This document shows positions 35,802 through 47,556 of a DNA stretch of 64,000 nt, piece by piece. Each line of letters starts with the position of its first letter. Position 1 is the first letter of the stretch. Source of the stretch: Cavia porcellus (Eukaryota > Chordata > Mammalia > Rodentia > Caviidae); assembly GCF_034190915.1 (NCBI RefSeq), contig NW_026947486.1, positions 27,005,344 to 27,069,343 of the forward strand. The letters are read 5' to 3'. The notes below the pieces were generated by a model. The model was not told where the DNA came from. It saw nothing but the letters and a program-made list of their open reading frames with translations, and did no database searches. The position numbers were made by a program, and so were the translations under genes.

Positions 35802-35829
35802 AATTATAGGTGAATAGTAGAGATCTCTT

Positions 35830-36302
35830 GTAAAAAGAATTTGGAAAAAAACAAAGGAGAGAACCATTTGATGAAGAATATAAAGAAAATATGGAATACA
35901 TGAAGCAGATTCAAAGATATTACCGGGAAATTAAAAACTCTATGGAAAGATGGCAAAACTACTTGAAAGAAACTAAGGACAGATGATCCAAACTGGAGGA
36001 CAGGTTTCCAATATAGGATTATAAAAATAGCAAGGAAGAAGCATTAACATTACAAAGGCTAGAAGACAACAAGAGGATCTATAACTTGAGAATAAAAATG
36101 TGAATGAAGTAGCAGGGGTACAAACAAAGGAACTACAAAGGTTATTCACAGAAATAATTAAGGAAAACTTCCCAAACATAGGAAAAGGAAATGATATTCT
36201 GATGTATGAGGCATACAGAACTCCAGCCATGTACAACCAAAGCAGAGCCACACCCCAGGATATAATAATCAAGATCCCAGAAATTCAATATAAGAACAGA
36301 AT
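35830..36302 (+). pseudogene. LINE-1 ORF1 central fragment
   Basis: Plus-strand ORF1 coiled-coil end and RRM-like part; the open piece starting 36100 gives LQRLFTEIIKENFPN, YRTPAMYNQSRATP and IPEIQYKNRI, matching the half-L1 ORF1 residues 175-230. It ends abruptly at 36302, where minus-strand ORF2 code begins. Confidence 0.8.
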
Positions 36303-39300
36303 ATTTTTTTATGAATGTTTGCTCTAGATTTACGAGGTATGATAATGGTATTTTGATCAGAATTGCATTGAGTCTGTATAATAGTTTTGGAAGTATAGCA
36401 ATTTTCAAAATGTTGGTTCTTCCTATCCATATGCAAAGGCCATCTTTCCATTTTGTGAAACCTCTGATCTCTTTTTTCATAGCACTGTAATTTTCAATGT
36501 GTAGATATTTTATTTCTTTATTGGATTTATTTCTATGTATTTCATTTTTGAATGCCATTGGAAGGGTGCAGTTTCCCTAATTTTTCTCTCAATCAGTTTG
36601 TTGTTTGTATAAAGGAATACTATTGATTTTTGAGTGTTGAGTTTGCATTCAGCTATACTACTGACTTTGGTTATTAATTTTAGAAATCTTTTGTGGAGTT
36701 TTGCAGTCTTCTTTGTAGAGTGTCATGTCATCTGTTGAACAGGGATAGTATAAATTCTCATTTTTCTATGATCATTCAGTTTATTTCTCTTAATTGTCTA
36801 ATTTATCTGGCTAACAATTCCAGAACAATGTTAAATGAGAGTGCTGAGAGTGAATAACCTTGTCATGTTCCTGAGTTTAGAATGCAACATTTCAGTATTT
36901 GCCCATTTAGTATGATGTTGGCTGTTGTTTTGTCATAGGTGACTTTATCAGATTAACATAAAAACTATCTATTCCAATTTTCTATAAGGTTTTTATCATG
37001 AATGAGTGATGGGCTTTGTCAAAAGGTTGTTTTTGCGTCTAGTGTGGTGATCACGTGATCTTTGTCTTTGACTCTGTTAATATGATGTACTATGTTTATT
37101 GATTTTTGTATTGGAAATAATCATGCATTATTTACATGAATCCCATGTGGTCATGGCAAATAATCTTCTTGATGATTTGCTGCATTATTGAGAATTTTTG
37201 CATCTATGTTTACTGGGGAGATTGGTCTGTAGTTATCTTTTTTTGTTTGGGCCTTTCTCTGGTTTTGGTATGAGGCTAATACTTGCCTCCAGGCATGAGT
37301 TAGAGAAAATTGTTTCATTTTCAATTTCATTAAAGAGTTTGAGGAGTATTGACACTAAATATTCTCTAGTTTCCTTTTGAATTCAGTCATGAGTCTAACA
37401 AAATCTGGGCTTTTCTTTGTTGGTATGTTTTTATTTATTTTCTATTTCATTAATTGATATTGGATTATTCAATATTTTTATATGTTCTTGATTTAGTACT
37501 GGTAATTCATAAGTTTCTAGGAATCTGTTTATTTCTTCTGTGTGTCCCATCCTATGTGAGTAAATGTCAAAGTTGGTGTTGATGATCTTCTGAATTTCCA
37601 CAGATCTGTAGTGATTTCACACTTTTCATTCCTCAAATTTGCTTTTGACTCCTTTTCTTTGATAAGGTTGGCTATGAGTTTATCAACTTCATTTATTCTT
37701 TTAAATAACCTACTCTTTGATTCATTAATTATTTTTATTGTTTTCTTAGTCTCTATTCAGTTAATTTGAGCTCTGATATTTATATTTCCTCCTTTATGTA
37801 AGCTCTGGATTTGACTTCTTTTTTTCTAGAAGCTTGAAGTACAGCATTAGTTTGATTATCAGTATCTATATCATTCCTTTTTTTAATGTGCGAATTAACT
37901 GCTATAAGGTTTTCTCTTATGACAGCTTTAACTGCATCCACCTATTCTGGTGCATTGTATTTGCATTTTTCTTTGAGTGTGAATATTTTTCAATCTTTCT
38001 TTAATTTTGTTTATGGCTTGTTGGCTTTTCAGGAGGGTCGTACTCAATTTCCATGTTTTTATGTAGTTTTTGTCATTAATTTCCAATTTCGTTACACTGT
38101 GCTCACATAATAGTCCTGGGATAATTTCATTTCCTTTGCATTGACTTAAGCATGCTACTGGGCTACTATGTGGACTATTTTAGACAGTACCCCATATGCA
38201 GCTGAGAAGAATGTTTATTCTGATGTTGGATCAGAATCAAGATGTATACTATGCCCATTTGTTGAGGTTTGATTCTGTTTTTTTCTAAATTTTTCTCTAG
38301 TTGAATGAACTCTTTGTGATAATAGGGTATTAAGTTCCCCTATTACAACTGTGTCATCGTTTGCTTGATTTCTCTTATCTATTAATATTTGTCTTATATA
38401 GTTGGACGCTCCTGCATTTGGTGCCTATATATTTATGATTATTATCTCTTTCTCTTGCATTTTCCCCCTAACTAGTATTTAGTGACTTTATTTAACTTTT
38501 TCATCATTTTTGGTTTAAAGTTTACATTATGTGCAATCAGGATAGCCCCTTTGCTTTTTTTTCTGGGTTTCTGTTGCATGAAATATTGTTTTCTATTGTT
38601 TGACTTTCAGTCTATGAGTTTCTTTCTGAGTCAAAAGGGTTTCTTGTGTCCAGAATATTTCTGGATCTTGATTTTTGATACATTCTGGTAGTCTGTTTCT
38701 ATAAATTTTTGAACTGAGGCCATTTATGTTGATGGTTATAATTGATATGTATTAGCTTAAATTTGTCACATTATTTTCCTGTCTGTGGTTTTCTGCATTT
38801 CCCTTCTATTTAATTTCTTGCCTTGCTCAGTGGGGTTTTTTTTTTTTTGGCTGTTTTTGTTGGAATTGCCTTCATTTATATCTCTGTCTAGAATACCTTT
38901 CATTACCCTTTTTTAGCATTGGTGTGCTGATCATGAATTTTCTCAGTTCTTTGTTTTAGAAGCATATTATTTTCCATTAATTTTGAAAGATAGTTTTTTA
39001 GCATACATCCATGTGGGTTGGATGTTGTTTTCTTTGAGGACTTGAAATAGTTCACTCCAAGCTCTCCTTGACTTGTGGATTTGTGCTGAGAAGTCTGCCA
39101 TTATTCTTAAGGACTTTCCTTTATAGATTATCTGTTTCTTTTCTAAAACAGCTTTTATCATTCTGTTTCTGTGCTGAATTTCTGAGATTTTGATTATTAC
39201 TTGTCTGGGTGTAGATTTATTTTGATTTTGACTAATTGGAATTCTCTATGGTCATTTACCTGAATTCTGTATTCTGCAATTATTTCTTCCTATGCTTGGA

Positions 39301-40840
39301 CAATTTTCTGCTATTACTTCTGAATGTATATTTTTGTCATTTGTGTTTTCTCTTGCTTTTTAGTGACATCAATTATGCTTATATATATTTTTTATTTGGG
39401 CTGGCTTATGGCTGTTGAATTTTTATTTCCTGAACTTTTGTTATTTTCAAGGGACTTTTCCTTTCATTATCACTAGCCCCTATCCTGTCTTAAAGGTTTG
39501 AAACTCCATCTTCAGCTATGTTCAAGGAATTGTGTCAGCTCTCAATGAAATTTTTAATTTACTGGATTTCTGTTTGAAACTGTTTCATACATTGTATTCA
39601 TTTCCTATATTGATCATTCACAATTTCCATCCTTTAACTATCATCATCTATTTTTCCATCTATCTACTCTAGATTTCTAAGCAATTCCTTTATAAATATT
39701 AATGTTTCCTTTTTTGCCTAAGAGATTATTTTTGGTCTGCTTTTTCTGTATAGCCACATGGGTTTGTTTCATTACCTCAGTCATTACCATATCAGAAATT
39801 TCAGGTGCCTTTGAAAATCTTCTGTGGTTAATGTCTCCTGGACTTGTTCTGTGTGGGCTGGAGGTTTGAGTTTGTATTTCACTTTTTCATCTTGTCATTT
39901 TCTATTTAACACTTTTAATTCAGATTTTTTATTTTGCTTTTAGTGATGATCCTAGTGAATTTTTCTAGCAGGTAGCTATGTCACTAGGCTCAAGGCCTCT
40001 CTAGGAAAAGTCTGGTCTTCAGGAATGTCTTTTGTGTGTTGGAAATTCTCATTTGCATCCGTTCTAAGGTCCTCTCTTCCCAATTGATTAAAAATGGGAT
40101 GTTCTTATTTGTTTGGCTTAGTCCCCAGTCATTTGGTTTAGGGATAAGTGAGATTATTATGCAAGAGCTTCCCAGAAGGTAGAACAAGTGATTACAACAA
40201 ATCTGATATTCTAGCTAAAGTAGTAAAACTGAAAATAAAAATAGCATCAAACACAGTTTAGAAACAGACAAACTGTGGTAGCTATCGATTTTGCTCATTA
40301 GATCCCGTGGGAAAGATGCTATAGATACAGTAAAGAACTAGTCATAAATTAGAATTTTCTATGCAAAGTGTTTCTCCCTTGTAAAAGTTAAAGAGGATGG
40401 TGTATAACAATGATAACTTTGAAGGAATTAGAAGCAAAGCTGAAGGACAAAATGTAATCATTCAAGGTTTGGAAAACTAGAGAAGGAGGTAGAAAGTAAA
40501 GAATTAAGGAGCATTTGAGGGGTTATCTGAAATTGTTCTCTGTGTTTGGGGGATGGGATTAGCTTTCTGTGTCTTGATTTCTCCCAAGCCATTTAGAAAT
40601 GAAAGAAAAAAGAAAGAATGAAATGAAAAAAGAAAAGAGAAGAAAAAGAAAATTGAGAGAATATGGCTGGTTACCATGTCCCAGCTTCTTCTTGCACTTG
40701 TTACAGGTCTCACAGTGTAATGGGAATGGCCAGATATGTGGATTACTGAAGTGGACCTGGTTAAGGAGTTCTGGCTTCTTTCTGCACTAGTTGCTGGTCC
40801 CATGGTGCAGTCTTGAATTGATTTTTGTACAATATGGACA
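36303..40840 (-). mobile_element. LINE-1 with 5' UTR, ORF1 and most of ORF2, 3' end lost
   Basis: Minus strand: 5' UTR about 40840-39961, ORF1 about 39940-38860, ORF2 from about 38780 (ATG context) through endonuclease and RT to 36303, where it stops at 'PLSYLVNLEQTF'. The terminal ORF2 third and 3' UTR are missing, replaced by plus-strand ORF1. Many stops. A purine-rich stretch at 40594-40660 lies in the 5' UTR. Confidence 0.7.
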
Positions 40841-40844
40841 TTAG

Positions 40845-41440
40845 TGACCCATTTTCAGTCTTCTACAAATGAATATCCAGTTTTTTCAGGCTATTTGATG
40901 AAGAGGCTATTTTTTCCAATATGTATTTTTGGGTTTTTTTTTTTTTTTTGTCTAGAATCTGATAGCTGTAATCAAGTGGGTTTGCTCTTGTGTCCTCTAT
41001 TCTGTTCCTTTGTTCCTTTTGTCTATTTTTGTGCCTGTAACATGTTGTTTTTCTACTATAGCTTAATAGTATAATTTGAAATTGGGTAATGTGATACCTG
41101 CTGCCTTTCTTTTTTGTGTTCTAGATTGATTTGATTATTCTCAGTCTTTTCTGCTTACATATGAATTTTAGGGTTGTTTGTCTGGTTCTGTGAGGGATGT
41201 TATTGGTATTTTCATGGGGATTACGTTGAATCTGTAGGCCAATTTTGAAAATGTGGCCATTTTGACAATATTATTTCTGTCAACCCATGAACATGGGAGA
41301 TCTTTCTATCTTCTAGTGTCTTCGTCAATAACTTTTTTCAGTGTTCTGAAATTTTCATTGTAGATCTCATTCACTTCGTTGGTGAGATTTATCCTTAGGT
41401 ACTTTTATTTTTTCAAACTATTGCAAATGGAATTGTTTTA
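40845..41440 (-). mobile_element. Older LINE-1 ORF2 fragment
   Basis: Minus-strand ORF2 post-RT code of an older L1M-like type (ATTGGTATTTTCATGGGGAT; CAACCCATGAACATGGGAGA). It contains an 18-base T run near 40932-40949. Confidence 0.65.
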
Positions 41441-41676
41441 TTGATTAATTTTTATTTAGTTCATTATTAGTATATAAAAAAGGTATGCACTGTAATGTTA
41501 TGCATTTTAATTTTTTTCTAAAAATGTAGAAAAAATTTCAATGAATGAAATAGAACTATAGTCAAAATGTTCCCCAAACAAAATATTTATTCATTACTAT
41601 CCTTATAGTATAAAACATGGGCAAACATAATTTTAAGTAATTGATCCAATGAACATAACTGATATTATAAAAATTG
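41441..41676. other. Unassigned AT-rich stretch
   Basis: Very AT-rich; no frame or element recognised. It ends at the duplication flanking the next SINE. Confidence 0.4.
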
Positions 41677-41691
41677 TAATAATCCTGCCTG

Positions 41692-41870
41692 AAGTCTGGT
41701 GTTGTGGTGCACACCTGTAATCCCAACATTCAGGAAACTGAGGCAGGAGGATTGCTGTGAGTTTGAGGCCAGCTTTGACTATAAAGTGAGTTGAAGGCTA
41801 GCCTGAACTGCATAGTGAAATCCTGTCTCAGAAAGACAAATAGTAATAATAATAATAATGATAGTAATAA
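41692..41870 (+). mobile_element. B1-like SINE with (TAA)n tail
   Basis: GGTGCACACCTGTAATCCCA, GAGTTTGAGGCCAGCTTTGA, CTAGCCTGAACTGCATAGTG and a (TAA)n-rich tail. TAATAATCCTGCCT before and TAATAATTCTGCCT after form a 14-bp duplication with one difference. Confidence 0.88.
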
Positions 41871-41880
41871 TAATAATTCT

Positions 41881-42654
41881 GCCTAAGATGCATAATTTGA
41901 GCCTAATGATGAATACAAAAGAGAGAAACTCAAATTAATGAGCCCGTTATAAAATATCTGCATATTTAAAGGTATCAAGTATATAAAAATCAAAGAAAAT
42001 GGTAACAATTACGGAACTGGAGAAAGAAATGTCAACTGAATAGGTAATAGATAATTTTTACTTGATCATCTTACTTTAAAGCTGTTAATGGGACATATTG
42101 GAAATTTAATCAGTAACAGGATTAGATGGTAGTAATATATTAATTTTAATTTTCTTATTTTGGTGGTCATGTTTGGGTTGTATATGAAAATGTTCTATTT
42201 TGTAGGAAATATATGCTAAAGTATTTGGGGCACAGGAGAGAGTGAGAGCAGTAAAACAGCACAAAATTTTATATATGTCATGTAAATTTAAGAGATCTAT
42301 TATACAACACAGTGATTATAGTTAGTAAAAATATATAAAATTTGTTAAGAAAGCACAATTGTATTGCTCTTACTAAAAATAAATAAGAATTAAAGTGATG
42401 CATATGTTAATTATCTCAATTTAGCTAGTCTACAATGTACATATACTTAAAAATATCACATTGCACATTGAAGTTGTATAAAATTTCTTTGTTTTAAAAA
42501 ACAACAGAAAAAAAGGATAGAAATAACACATCATTAAAAAACAATAAGAAATCAACATTACTTAATATAATACATGTTATTACCTTTGAACTAGTTGTTC
42601 AGGTTTCAAGATCTAGCATAAAAATGATAAATCAAACAATGAGCGCAAACTCTT
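41881..42654. other. Unassigned AT-rich stretch
   Basis: No coding, SINE or L1 ORF signature recognised; possibly an old L1 3' UTR. Confidence 0.4.
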
Positions 42655-45110
42655 CTTTTTGATGAACTAACAGAGCTTATCCTTTTATAACTGAGTAATA
42701 TTCCATCGAATAAAAATGCCATGTCTTAGGGCTGGGGATTTAGCTCAGTGGCATAAGTGCCTGCCTGGCAAGGTCGTGAGTTCAATCCCCAGTACCACAA
42801 AAAAATGAAGAAAGAAAGAAAAATAAAGAAAAATGCCATGTCTTTTGTATCTATTCTGTGATTGATGGGCTTTTCAGTTGTTTCCAAGATTTAGCTATTA
42901 CAAATTGGGCTGCTATAAACATAGTTGCACATAAATCTCTGTGGCATGACATTGTCAACTTTCCTGAGAAAATACACAGAAAAAGAAGAGCTACATTGAA
43001 TGAGACTTCCGATACTAGTTTTTTGAAGAATCTCCACACTGATTTCCACAGTGGCCCACCAGTCTACATTCCCATCAACAGTAGAGAAGGTTCCGTTTTC
43101 CCACAGCCATACCAACATTTGGTATCAGTTGATTTCTTGATGGCAGCCATTCTTTCTGGAGTGAGATGTAATTCCAATACTATTTTAATTCAAATTTTTG
43201 AATGATCGGTGGTTTTGAACATTTCTTCATGTATTTATTTACCATTTGTATTTCTTCAGTTGAGAAGTGCTTATTCAACTCAGATACCCATTTTTGAAGT
43301 GGGTCTTTGAATGGGGGGGGCTGATGTTTTTCAGTTCTTTATGTGTTCTAGGTATAATTCCTTTGTCTGACATAGCTGGCTAAAATTCTTTCCCATTCTG
43401 TAGATTTTCTTCACAATCTGTTGGTGATTTCTTCCAAAGTTCAATAACTTTTTAGTAAGGTGAAGTCTCATATGTTGTTTCTTTGAAATACTTCCTGCAT
43501 TGTTTGTGGTTTTTTCATGAATTGTGTGCCTACTCCTATGTCTTCAAGATTTCTACCTGCCTTGTCTTTCAGTAGATTTAGTGTTTGTATTTTAATATTT
43601 ATATTTTTGATCCATTTTGACTTTAGTTTAGTGTATGGTGATAGACATGAGTCTAGTTTCAGTCTTCAGCATTTGGAAAGCCAATTTTTCCAGCACCATT
43701 TAATAAATAAATTATCTTTCTTCCAATGAACATGTTTAATCACTTTGTCAAATATAAGGTGACTAAGTGTCTTTGTAGTTGTGTGCATCTTCTAATCTGT
43801 TCAGTTGATGCTCAGGTCTCTTTTTTGCCAGTAAGTAATGCGCTGATTTCATCACAATAGTTTGTAGAATAATTTTGAGTCAGGGATTGTGATGCCTCCT
43901 GCCTTGATTTTGTTGTCAAGGATTGCCTTTGCTATTCTAGGTTTCTTGTTTCCAAATGAATTTTAGGAATGTTTTCTCTAGATATGCAAGAAACATACTT
44001 TCTTGTGTTTTGATAGGGATTGCATTAAATCTGTATAACAGTTTTGGGAGTTGTCTATTTTCACAATCTTGGTTCTTCTTAACCAAGAACAAGGAATATC
44101 TTTTCCATTTTCTGACATCCTCTTCCATCTTCTTTTTTAGAGTACTATAGTTTTCAACATATAGGTCTTCTACTTCCTTTGTTAGGTTGATTCCTAAGTA
44201 TTTCATTTTTGTGGATTTTATTGTGAAAGGTGTTATTTCCATAAGTTATCTCTCAGTGTGTTTGTTCTTTGGGTACAGGAATGCAATTGATTTTTGAGTA
44301 TTGACTTTGTACCCAGCTATAGTGCTGAATTTGCTCATTACCTTTAGTGGTAGTCTTTTGATGAATTCTTTAGTGTCTTCTATGTAGAATATCATGTCAT
44401 CTGCAAATCATGGTAATTTAAATTCTTACTTTTCCATCCTTATTCCTTTTATTTCTCTCTCTAGTATAATTGCTCTGGCTAATATTTTTAGCACTGTATT
44501 AAATAGGAAGTCGTGATAATTGACATCTTTGTCTTGCTCCTGAGATTAGAATGAAGGCTTTCCATTTATGTCCATTTAGTATAATGTTGGCTGTTGGTTT
44601 GTCATATATGGACTTTAGCCGATTGAGGCAAATACCATCTATTCTGAGTTTTTGAAGGGTTTTTATCATGAACAAGTGCTGGACTTTATCAAAAGCTTCT
44701 TCTACATCTATTGAGATGATCATGTGATTTTGTCTTTGGCTTTGTTGGTGTAGTCTTTACACATATTGATCAGCATATTTTAAACCATCCCTGCATTCCT
44801 GGGATTAAGCCCTCTTGGTCATTATGCATAGTCTTCTTCATGATTTGCTGCATTCCATTTGCCAGTATTTATTGAGAATCTTTGCATCAGTATTCATTAG
44901 GGAGACTGGGCTATAGTTCTTCCTTTTGGTCGGGTCTGTCTCTGTTTCTTGTGTCACAGTAATACTTGCCTTCAGGAATGAGTTAGGGAGGATTTCTTTC
45001 CTTTCAATTTCATTAAAGAGTTTGAGGAGTATTGACATTAAATTTTCTCTAAATTTCTTATAGAATTCAGCCATGAATCCATCATGACCTGGGCATTCTT
45101 TGTTGGTGTC
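42655..45110 (-). mobile_element. LINE-1 ORF2, C-terminus to RT
   Basis: Minus strand. C-terminal cysteine-rich region at the left (42840-43120), post-RT code, then RT with intact FADD (44396-44407) and a PIRE of 'GMNP'-like text towards 45100. An ID lies at 42728-42828 and a G8 run near 43313. A composite insert at 45111-45675 splits the RT N-terminal region. No 3' UTR is visible to the left. Confidence 0.72.
42728..42828 (+). mobile_element. ID SINE with perfect target duplication
   Basis: AGGGCTGGGGATTTAGCTCA start, GGCATAAGTGCCTGCCTGGC, GTCGTGAGTTCAATCCCCAG, (GAAA)n tail. AAAAATGCCATGTCTT occurs exactly at 42712-42727 and 42829-42844 (16 bp). It is among the youngest insertions in the window. 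Confidence 0.95.
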
Positions 45111-45675
45111 TTTTTAAAAAATTTTTTTCTACTTTTTTTTTTAGAATGTAGTAAAAACACAACAGAACAAGATAAAACAAAGCCAATTGAAACAATGTAG
45201 AGACATTGGTACAGAACTTCAAAGCAGGATACTGGGATAGTAGTAATAGGCAGTATATCTCATTATCGTCACAATAGTTGTCCAGTCAATTAGGTATAGT
45301 TAAATCAAACCAGTAACAGAACATTGTAAAAACAACTGAAGGAGAATATTGAATAGAGCATAACAATCATTACAAAACATAACAGTGAAAATAACCTTTG
45401 CCTTCAAACAGAACATAGAAGGAAATCCCCCTTATTTGCTGTATTGCATATCCTCCCCAGAGGTGGTTAAAACTGTCCCCAGTTGCTGACAGGGCAGGGG
45501 GAGATGTTTGATTCTTAACCCATGTGCCAGTAGGCTCACAGGAACAGCTGACTGGTTCTCCTCCTGGCTGGCACCAGGGTGGGCAAATTGCTTTCTTGTA
45601 CAGCCACCTAACTTCCAACATGGACGGGTCTCGGGTAGCCACTTCTGGTTCTCCTCCCAGCTGGCATGAGGGGTG
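45111..45675 (-). mobile_element. Composite insert: unknown 5' part joined to L1 3' UTR
   Basis: Minus-strand insert in L1 ORF2. The left 300 bp (3' part) are L1 3' UTR-like with an A-rich end; the right 250 bp (5' part, about 45430-45675) are GC-richer and not L1. A 90-codon frame starting MATRDPSMLEVRW runs from the 5' part into the UTR part. Flanks share GTTGGTGTCTTT / GTTGGTAAGTCTTT, an imperfect duplication. It may be a 5' chimera made during retrotransposition or a non-autonomous element borrowing an L1 tail. Confidence 0.5.
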
Positions 45676-46130
45676 CTTATGTTGGTAAGTCTTTAATCAT
45701 GTTTTCAATTTCGATAGCTAATATTGGATTATTCAAAATTATTATATCATCTGGATTCAGCTTTGGTAATTCACATATTTCTCAGAATGTGTCCATTTCC
45801 TCTGTGTTTTCCATCCTATATGAGTAAATATTTTCAAATTATGTATTCATGATCTCCTGAATTTCTATGGGATCTTTAGTAATTTCACCCTTTTTATTCC
45901 TTATTTCATGAATTTGAGTTTTTAATTTTTCTCAATAATGTTGGCTAGAGGTTTATCAATTTTCTTTATTCTTTCAAAGAAGTCAACTTTTCAATTCATT
46001 AATTCTTTGTATTGCTTTTGTTAGTAGCAATTGCATTAATTTATGCTCTGATCTTTATAATTTCCTCTTTTCTATGAGCTTTGGGCTTGCCTCTTTTTTC
46101 TAGAAGCTTGATGTGTGATATTATGCTGAC
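45676..46130 (-). mobile_element. LINE-1 ORF2 continuation
   Basis: Continues the RT N-terminal region of 42655-45110 on the minus strand, ending near 46130 where L1 similarity stops (5' truncation). Confidence 0.68.
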
Positions 46131-46885
46131 TTGCCTAAGAGTATTAATATAAGCCAACCCGCAGTTCCTATTGTTACTGCGGCTTTCAGCTGGTTCATAC
46201 TGCTGGATCTACCTGGCTATCATGTACACTTCAGCTGGAACACTAATGTCTCACTGGATGTCTCCTGTGCCTTTTTGAGTTCTTTTGGGTTGGGGATAGT
46301 CTTGTTGGCATTCTGCTCAATCCATCTGGTGTTGTCTGTATGGAAGAATGACTCACCCACACTCTTACTGGGTTTGCCAATGTCCTGTAGCTGGAGGGGA
46401 GGGTTTGTTGCTGCTCCTGTTTACCCACTGAGGTCCTCTATTTGAAGGGAAATCTGACCAATTTGTCACTGGTACACTGTGTCCTCAGTGTGTGTGAGGT
46501 TTTGCTGAGGCTTCCATCATCCCACCAGGGTTCTGAAGGGGTTGGAGGGGTTTGCTAGATTACACCCCCTGTTTTCCATATGTCTCATGTATAGTGGTGT
46601 AGATTGTGGGAGTCAAAACTGAAAGTGCATATATGAAGTGCGTTGCATCTAGGCAGTATATGTGTCCATCCTGACAGGTCAGCTAAGGGCTCTGTAGATG
46701 GACTACGGCATGACTTACAAGGAGATCATAGCCTTGCAGCCACAAAACATAGGCACATTTTCTGTGCTGTTCTCAAGTCGATCTACTCTAGCATATCAGC
46801 TCAGTTCCCTGTGCTATTGTCCAATATGAGTTAATTTTTACGGACATTAAAATGCATAAGGTGTCCACTATAATATATAGTTTTA
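46131..46885. other. Unassigned, GC-richer block
   Basis: Not L1. The longest frame is 104 aa (46131-46445), with no motif recognised. It lies between the truncated 5' end of one L1 and the broken 3' side of another. Confidence 0.45.
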
Positions 46886-47556
46886 TATATTATTATCACT
46901 GTAGCTTTGTAGTAGGATTTCAAGTCACAGATTGTGATGTCCCAAATATTGCCTTGGTTGCCTAGAATTTCATTTGATGTTTTAAGTGTCTTGTGCTCCC
47001 AAATAATTTTTACAATTATTTTCTCTAATTCTGTGAGGTATATTATTGGTATTTTGATTGGGAATTCATTAAATCAGCTTTGCAATTTTTAGAGTATGAC
47101 CATTTCACAAGATGTTTTTTCCTACTTAAGTACAGACATATCATTCCATTTTTAATGTACTCTTTGATCTCCCTTTTGAGTACTGTAGTTCACAATGTAG
47201 AGGTCTTTTTCTTCATTAGATTCATTTGTAGATATTTCATTTCTGGGAGCTATTGTGAAAGTTGTTGTTTCTCTAGTTTCTCTCTCAGTGAGTTTGCTAA
47301 CTGTGTACAGAAAGGCTAAGGCATTTTTAGTGTTGGCTTTGTGCCCAGCTACACTACTGAAATTGGTTAGTAAATCTAAAAATATTTTGGGGTGATGTTT
47401 AGGATTCTTTTATGTAGAATATCATGTCATCTGTAAATAATAATAGTTTAACTTTCTTGTTTCCTCTATACTCTTCTTATGAAATCTTTCTCTTGTCTAA
47501 TTGTACTGGCTAATGTTTCCAAAATCATTGAATAAGAGTGGTGATATATCCTTTTT
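46886..47556 (-). mobile_element. Host LINE-1 ORF2, post-RT to RT
   Basis: Left part of a long minus-strand L1 that continues at 49615-50984 and 54092-56110. It ends at GATATATCCTTTTT (47543-47556), the left duplication of a nested L1. Confidence 0.68.

Larger units (their letters stand above)
33576..35829. other. Unassigned 2.25-kb stretch
   Basis: No L1, SINE or gene recognised; reading frames are short (at most 76 aa). It contains an imperfect hairpin at 34891-34937 and a short tandem repeat at 35751-35801. It may be an ERV interior linked to the LTR-like piece at 33325. Confidence 0.45.

Noticed and set aside
42728..42828. tRNA gene
   Set aside because: The A and B boxes belong to an ID SINE: no full cloverleaf, an A-rich tail and a 16-bp target duplication.
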